8,941 nucleotides of DNA from Clostridiales bacterium. GTDB taxonomy: Bacteria; Bacillota; Clostridia; Oscillospirales; Oscillospiraceae. The stretch is from assembly GCA_019422005.1 (NCBI GenBank), contig JAHZEF010000079.1, forward strand, positions 1 through 8,941, read 5' to 3'. Shown here piece after piece: positions 5,658 through 8,941 of this stretch (positions within the stretch are counted from its first letter, which is position 1; the number at the start of each line of letters is the position of its first letter). The notes beneath the pieces are model-generated. The model had not been told where the DNA came from and searched no databases. It worked only from the letters and a program-made list of their open reading frames with translations. A program made the position numbers and the translations under genes.

Positions 5658-7172
5658 ATGCTGGAATTAAAACATATCTCAAAGTACTTCCCGGGCGTCA
5701 AAGCGCTGCAGGACATCTCCGTCGACTTCCGGGAGGGGGAAATTCATGCCATTCTGGGCGAGAACGGAGCGGGGAAGAGCACGCTGATGAAGATCATCTG
5801 CGGCATCTACCGGGCGGATGAGGGCGAAGTCCTGCTGGACGGCAGGAAGCTGCATCTGAAAGGCTACAAGGACGCCGTAAACCAGCATATCAGTATTGTC
5901 AATCAGGAGATCAACCTGATTCCCGACAGCAGTATCGCTGAGAACGTTGTCCTCGATAAAATGCACCGCTTTGCAAAGGGCGGATTTGTAAACTGGAAAG
6001 AAGTGTATGAGACGGCCTCCAGGTATCTCAGGCAGGTTAAGCTGGATCTGGATCCGCGGATGCCGGTCCGCCATCTGAGCGCCGCCAACAAACAGCTGAT
6101 TCAGATCGCCAAGGCGCTCAGCTCGGAGGCGAAGGTCCTGCTGCTGGATGAACCGACCTCCAGCCTGACCCAGTATGAGGCGCAGATCTTATTTGATCTG
6201 ATTGCGGATCTGAAGCGGCAGGGCGTCATTATGATTTTTGTCTCCCATAAGCTGGAGGAGGTTCAGATGATCTCGGACCGGGTAACGGTGTTCCGGGACG
6301 GCTGCCTGGTGGGAACAGACGTGATCGAAAATATGCCCCGCGACCGGATTGTGCAGATGATGATCGGGCGCAGCTCCAGTTATGTCTACCGGGGCCGCCT
6401 GGATGCGGAGGGCCATGAGATTGCCCTGGAAGCCAGGAATATCTGCTCCAGGAAATACGGCTTTGAGAATTTGAGCTTTCAGGTCCGCCGCGGAGAGCTG
6501 CTGGGCTTCTACGGCCTGGTGGGGTCCGGCCGGACGGAACTGGTGCGCACCATTCTGGGTGTGGATAAGATGTCCGGCGGCGAGGTGATTGTCAACGGCC
6601 AGCGCGCGAAAACCGATTCCCTGGCCACCAGCCTGCGGAAATACCGGATTGGCTACGTCTCGGAAAACCGCAAGGAAGAGGGGCTGTTTCTGGACAATTC
6701 CATCTGCATGAACATCTGCATGAATTCCCTGCAGAAGGACTATGTCAGCAGGCGCTTCCCGTTCATCAGCGGGAAAAAGGAGATGGCCAACGCGCAGTAT
6801 TACCGGGATAAGCTGGAAATCCGGACGCCGTCCCTGCGCACCAAAGTGGGCAGCCTGTCCGGCGGCAATCAGCAGAAGGTAAGTATCGCAAAATGGCTTT
6901 CCTCGGACTGTGATATTATTATCATCGACGAGCCGACCGTAGGCGTTGATATCGGCGCCAAGGAATATATTCACAGGCTGATCTGGGATCTGGCAGAAAA
7001 GGAACATAAGGCGGTCATTCTGATTTCTTCCGACATGAATGAGATCATTTCTCTGGCGCGCCGCATCCTGATTTTCAAGGATAAAAAAATTGTAAATGAA
7101 TTGAAGGGCGAAGAATTTTTTGCGCAGCCCGGAGAGGCGATCAGCCTGGAAATCGGTAAGTCCTTTATCTGA
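5658..7172 (+). CDS. Sugar ABC transporter ATP-binding protein with two nucleotide-binding domains (RbsA/MglA/XylG type)
   Basis: This 504-residue cytoplasmic ATPase powers a CUT2 monosaccharide importer, and the length is typical. The first domain has Walker A GENGAGKST (34-42), a signature LSAANKQ (140-146, degenerate as is usual in this family), Walker B with DEPT (164-167) and switch His197. The second domain has the family's degenerate Walker A GLVGSGRTEL (286-295), signature LSGGNQQK (400-407), Walker B with DEPT (424-427), and Ser in place of the switch His (ISSDMNEI). This is the normal pattern of one active and one impaired site. The ATG at 5658 has a clear ribosome site. It follows the binding-protein gene after a 164-base structured gap and precedes the mutarotase gene by 24 bases. 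Specificity within ribose, galactose, xylose or other sugars cannot be decided from the ATPase. Confidence 0.95.
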   Translation: MLELKHISKYFPGVKALQDISVDFREGEIHAILGENGAGKSTLMKIICGIYRADEGEVLLDGRKLHLKGYKDAVNQHISIVNQEINLIPDSSIAENVVLDKMHRFAKGGFVNWKEVYETASRYLRQVKLDLDPRMPVRHLSAANKQLIQIAKALSSEAKVLLLDEPTSSLTQYEAQILFDLIADLKRQGVIMIFVSHKLEEVQMISDRVTVFRDGCLVGTDVIENMPRDRIVQMMIGRSSSYVYRGRLDAEGHEIALEARNICSRKYGFENLSFQVRRGELLGFYGLVGSGRTELVRTILGVDKMSGGEVIVNGQRAKTDSLATSLRKYRIGYVSENRKEEGLFLDNSICMNICMNSLQKDYVSRRFPFISGKKEMANAQYYRDKLEIRTPSLRTKVGSLSGGNQQKVSIAKWLSSDCDIIIIDEPTVGVDIGAKEYIHRLIWDLAEKEHKAVILISSDMNEIISLARRILIFKDKKIVNELKGEEFFAQPGEAISLEIGKSFI

Positions 7173-7196
7173 GTCCGGGAGGCTGCGAGAGGAGAC

Positions 7197-7535
7197 ATGG
7201 GAAACATGGAAGCGAAAATTTGCAGACGCGGGCAGATCATCGGCGTAAAAAAGGAAAAGCTGGAAGAATACCTGCAGCTGCACCGGAATATTCCGGACGA
7301 CATCCAGGCGATGCTGCTGGAGGCCGGCTACCAGAAGCTGGAGATCTTTGTGGAGCGGCTGCCCAATGGCGACTGTTATCTGTTCCAGTACAATGAGCAG
7401 GTTCCCGGGAACGAGAGCGCTCTGTACAACGACCGTTATCGGGAATGGCTGCGGATCACCGGAGAATGCCAGCGCCCGCTGCCCGGTGAAACGTTTTGGA
7501 AAAATATGGAGATGGCATACACGCTGCCGGACTGA
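7197..7535 (+). CDS. RhaM-family sugar mutarotase (L-rhamnose mutarotase-like)
   Basis: This protein of about 112 residues is slightly longer than E. coli RhaM (104). The family interconverts the anomers of a free sugar in the cytoplasm. The N-terminal strand and helix QIIGVKKEKLEEYLQLHRNIP carry Tyr25 and His29, with the same Y-x3-H spacing as the active-site pair Tyr18/His22 of RhaM. The C-terminal CQRPLPGETFWKNMEMAYTLPD agrees with the family end. The start is uncertain: ATG 7197 has GGAG only two bases away, while the in-frame ATG 7206 has it at 11 bases. The loss would be three residues. It sits between a sugar-transporter ATPase and an aldose isomerase, so it probably provides the anomer that the isomerase uses. 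Rhamnose itself is not implied, since no rhamnose isomerase or kinase is seen. Confidence 0.82.
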   Translation: MGNMEAKICRRGQIIGVKKEKLEEYLQLHRNIPDDIQAMLLEAGYQKLEIFVERLPNGDCYLFQYNEQVPGNESALYNDRYREWLRITGECQRPLPGETFWKNMEMAYTLPD

Positions 7536-7547
7536 AATCCAGGAAAA

Positions 7548-7554
7548 GAGGGAG
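7548..7554 (+). promoter_or_regulatory. Ribosome binding site that fixes the isomerase start
   Basis: GAGGGAG ends 4 bases before the ATG at 7559. The frame is open to an upstream ATG at 7496, but that would overlap the mutarotase gene by 40 bases and lacks such a site, and the family begins with MKRSEIN at 7559. Confidence 0.8.
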
Positions 7555-7558
7555 TTCA

Positions 7559-8239
7559 ATGAAACGATCTGAAATCAACGCCGCCCTGACCTGGGCCAAG
7601 GAGCTGCTGGCCAGGTACGATATCCGCCTGCCGGATTTCGCCTATTGGACCATGGATGAGTGGCGGGCCCACAAAACTGAAATCGGCGCGATTCAGCGGA
7701 CCATGCAGGGCTGGGACATTACCGATTATGGAACAGGAAAATATGATGAGATCGGCTGCGTGCTGTTCACAGTGCGCAATGGGATTCAGGACGATCCGTC
7801 CGTGGGGGTCCCCTATTGTGAGAAATACCTGCTTTTCCGGGAAGGGCAGAGGCTTCCGAAGCATTATCACGTTTTTAAAACAGAGGATATCATCGTCCGC
7901 GCAGGAGGGGAGATGGCGATCCGGCTGTTTGCCTGTGATGCGTCCGGCAGGGAGACGGGCGAACCGGTCCGTATCTTCCGCGACGGGATCCCGCACACCT
8001 ATGCATCCGGGGAAACGTTTTACGTATCAGCAGGCAACAGCGTTACGCTGACACCGTATATGGCCCATATCTTCGGCACCCGGGAGGGAACCGGCGATTT
8101 GATCTGCGGTGAAGTGTCCCGTGTCAACGACGATCATACGGATAACTTCTTTCTGGAGCAGACAGCCCGGTTTGCTGAAATTGAAGAGGACGAGCCGATC
8201 CTCCATCCGCTCTGCAATGAATATGAGCGGGTGCTGTAA
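7559..8239 (+). CDS. D-lyxose isomerase family protein (cupin-type aldose-ketose isomerase)
   Basis: This 226-residue protein matches the D-lyxose isomerase family in length and in most family blocks: MKRSEIN at the start, LPDFAYW (24-30), GWDITDYG (51-58), LFTVRNG (69-75), LPKHYHVFKTEDIIVR (99-114), SVTLTPYMAHIF (161-172), GEVSRVNDDHTDNFF, then an IEEDEP end. The metal-binding set of a cupin barrel is present: H102, H104, E109 and H170. Characterised members convert D-lyxose to D-xylulose and D-mannose to D-fructose with a divalent metal such as Mn2+. Variation at IVRAGGE, where INRGGG is common, may affect substrate choice. The gene begins 24 bases after the mutarotase stop and is last in the operon before a strong terminator. 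It is the best clue to the pathway: a transported aldose becomes a ketose before phosphorylation. Confidence 0.9.
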   Translation: MKRSEINAALTWAKELLARYDIRLPDFAYWTMDEWRAHKTEIGAIQRTMQGWDITDYGTGKYDEIGCVLFTVRNGIQDDPSVGVPYCEKYLLFREGQRLPKHYHVFKTEDIIVRAGGEMAIRLFACDASGRETGEPVRIFRDGIPHTYASGETFYVSAGNSVTLTPYMAHIFGTREGTGDLICGEVSRVNDDHTDNFFLEQTARFAEIEEDEPILHPLCNEYERVL

Positions 8240-8277
8240 GGCGGCGCTCCGGTTTTCCATCTGACTGAAAAAGAACA

Positions 8278-8310
8278 AGCGGAACGGCGGTATGCCGTTC
8301 CGCTGTTTTG
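8278..8310. terminator. Bidirectional intrinsic terminator after the sugar operon
   Basis: AGCGGAACGGC (8278-8288) and GCCGTTCCGCT (8294-8304) pair perfectly over a 5-base loop. GTTTTG follows on the + strand. An A-rich stretch, GAAAAAGAACA, precedes it, so the - strand also reads hairpin then T-rich. It lies 39 bases after the isomerase stop between convergent genes, which suits two-way termination. Confidence 0.75.
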
Positions 8311-8313
8311 CTG

Positions 8314-8331
8314 TTCCGGGCCGGCCCGGAA
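8314..8331. repeat. Perfect 18-base GC palindrome
   Basis: TTCCGGGCC (8314-8322) is followed directly by its reverse complement GGCCCGGAA (8323-8331). It lies just beyond the terminator. It may be a second terminator stem or a protein site, and its role is not evident. Confidence 0.4.
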
Positions 8332-8442
8332 GGGGCGGCGGAAGGCCGGAAAAGCCTGCATGAGGCCTGGAATCCTCCGGAGCCGCTCAGCGCGCCGCGC
8401 CAAACGGCTGTCAGCGCCGGCGGGCATGCTGCCGCCGTCCTC

Positions 8443-8470
8443 TGCCGTTCAGCCATTGCGGCGTTTTTTT
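8443..8470 (+). terminator. Weak hairpin followed by seven T residues
   Basis: GCCGT (8444-8448) can pair with GCGGC (8458-8462), including one G-T pair, around a 9-base loop. TTTTTTT at 8464-8470 follows. The T-run is strong but the stem is short, so this would be a back-up terminator for the + strand. The 244 bases between 8240 and 8483 otherwise hold no convincing gene. Confidence 0.35.
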
Positions 8471-8483
8471 ACCGGGCAGAGGG

Positions 8484-8941
8484 TTATACTTGAATATAAC
8501 GGCTGTCGGCGTAGCCGACCAGGTCGCCGTGGCGGATTACGTACCACCCGTTGTAAGAGTTGAGCACTTCCACCGGCGTGCCGTTGGGAATCCGGACGAT
8601 GACAGGGAAATTGGTGCTGGGGCCGCCGCGCAGGTTCAGGGGCGTCCGCTCCGTGACGACGACGCCGTCCTGAACGCCCTGGGGCTGCAGGAAGGGGAGG
8701 CCGAAATACTGCGCCACGGCGCGTGCAAGGGCCGGGGCGATTTCCCCCAGATTTTCTGTCAGCCAATTGGCGTCCTCCACGTTGTCGTGATAGCCGATTT
8801 CGATCAGCGCGGAGGGGGCGCGGGTCTGGCGCAGCTCGCCGATGGTGGTGGAAGTACGGGGCTGGACTTTGTCGGGCAGCGGATAAATGGGCTTGAGATT
8901 ATCCGCGACCAGCTGCGCCATCGCCTGACCGTATTTTGCGT
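8484..8941 (-). CDS. N-acetylmuramoyl-L-alanine amidase (Amidase_3) with C-terminal SH3b domain, 5'-truncated
   Basis: The - strand frame runs open to the window edge, with 151 residues visible and TAA at 8486-8484. The visible part begins within the catalytic domain, KYGQAMAQLVADNLK, and continues to PSALIEIGYHDNVEDANWL. The Glu of LIEIG is the conserved catalytic-site acid near the end of this zinc amidase fold. A helix ending in YFG closes the domain. Roughly the last 60 residues form an SH3b domain: TPLNLRGGPSTNFPVIVRIPNG, then GWYVIRHGDLVGYADSRYIQV, which usually binds cell-wall peptide. The enzyme cleaves the amide between muramic acid and L-alanine outside the cell. The signal peptide and zinc histidines would be upstream, beyond 8941. 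A host wall-remodelling or sporulation enzyme or a prophage lysin are all possible. Nothing in the window suggests phage. It is convergent with, and functionally unrelated to, the sugar operon. Confidence 0.88.
   Translation of the reverse strand, partial: AKYGQAMAQLVADNLKPIYPLPDKVQPRTSTTIGELRQTRAPSALIEIGYHDNVEDANWLTENLGEIAPALARAVAQYFGLPFLQPQGVQDGVVVTERTPLNLRGGPSTNFPVIVRIPNGTPVEVLNSYNGWYVIRHGDLVGYADSRYIQV

Noticed and set aside
6189..7559. 456-codon - strand open frame opposite the ATPase and mutarotase genes
   Set aside because: The + strand shows complete ABC motifs and RhaM features, and the antisense translation shows no family character.
8308..8493. Short + strand open frame in the convergent spacer
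   Set aside because: It starts within the terminator region, has no ribosome site, runs into the amidase gene and has low-complexity Arg/Ala/Pro composition.
8505..8519. GTCGGC-GTA-GCCGAC hairpin
   Set aside because: It lies inside the amidase coding sequence, near its 3' end. No T-tract is present, so a coding coincidence is likely.
1..8941. CRISPR arrays, tRNA or rRNA genes, transposases, defence genes
   Set aside because: No regularly spaced repeats, RNA gene motifs, transposase motifs or terminal inverted repeats with target duplications were seen.

Overview
The window is GC-rich and reads like a Gram-positive anaerobe of the Clostridia (gut Oscillospiraceae or a relative). Three things suggest this: strong GGAGG-type ribosome binding sites, a lipoprotein solute-binding protein with an Ala/Pro/Gly/acid-rich linker after the lipobox, and an amidase followed by an SH3b domain. 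This assignment is inferred from sequence style; no RNA marker gene is present.

Layout. (1) Positions 1-1624, + strand: the C-terminal 276 residues of a zinc-type medium-chain polyol/sugar dehydrogenase, then a complete short-chain dehydrogenase of the polyol (sorbose/arabinitol/mannitol) type. A long perfect hairpin closes this pair. (2) Positions 1679-3011, + strand: a sigma-70-type promoter and a ROK-family regulator with an N-terminal DNA-binding domain and a degenerate kinase active site. (3) Positions 3012-3271: an AT-rich control region with a good promoter, inverted repeats, a duplicated TAGTTTAC motif and an 18-bp stem predicted to start at the 5' end of the transcript. (4) Positions 3272-8239, + strand: a five-gene operon of RbsC-type permease, lipoprotein sugar-binding protein, two-domain RbsA/MglA-type ATPase, RhaM-family sugar mutarotase and D-lyxose-isomerase-family protein. 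Stable hairpins sit between its first three genes, and a bidirectional terminator at 8278-8304 ends it. (5) Positions 8484-8941, - strand: the C-terminal end of an N-acetylmuramoyl-L-alanine amidase with an SH3b domain, convergent with the sugar operon.

How it works together (inference). An unphosphorylated rare sugar enters by the ABC transporter. The mutarotase equilibrates its anomers and the isomerase converts the aldose to a ketose (D-lyxose to D-xylulose, or D-mannose to D-fructose). The two dehydrogenases upstream look able to oxidise the matching polyol (D-arabinitol or D-mannitol) to the same ketose. The ROK protein between the blocks is the obvious sugar-responsive repressor. No sugar kinase is visible, so it must lie outside the window. 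The most interesting parts are this aldose/polyol convergence, the non-catalytic-looking ROK protein, and the dense control region at 3050-3215.
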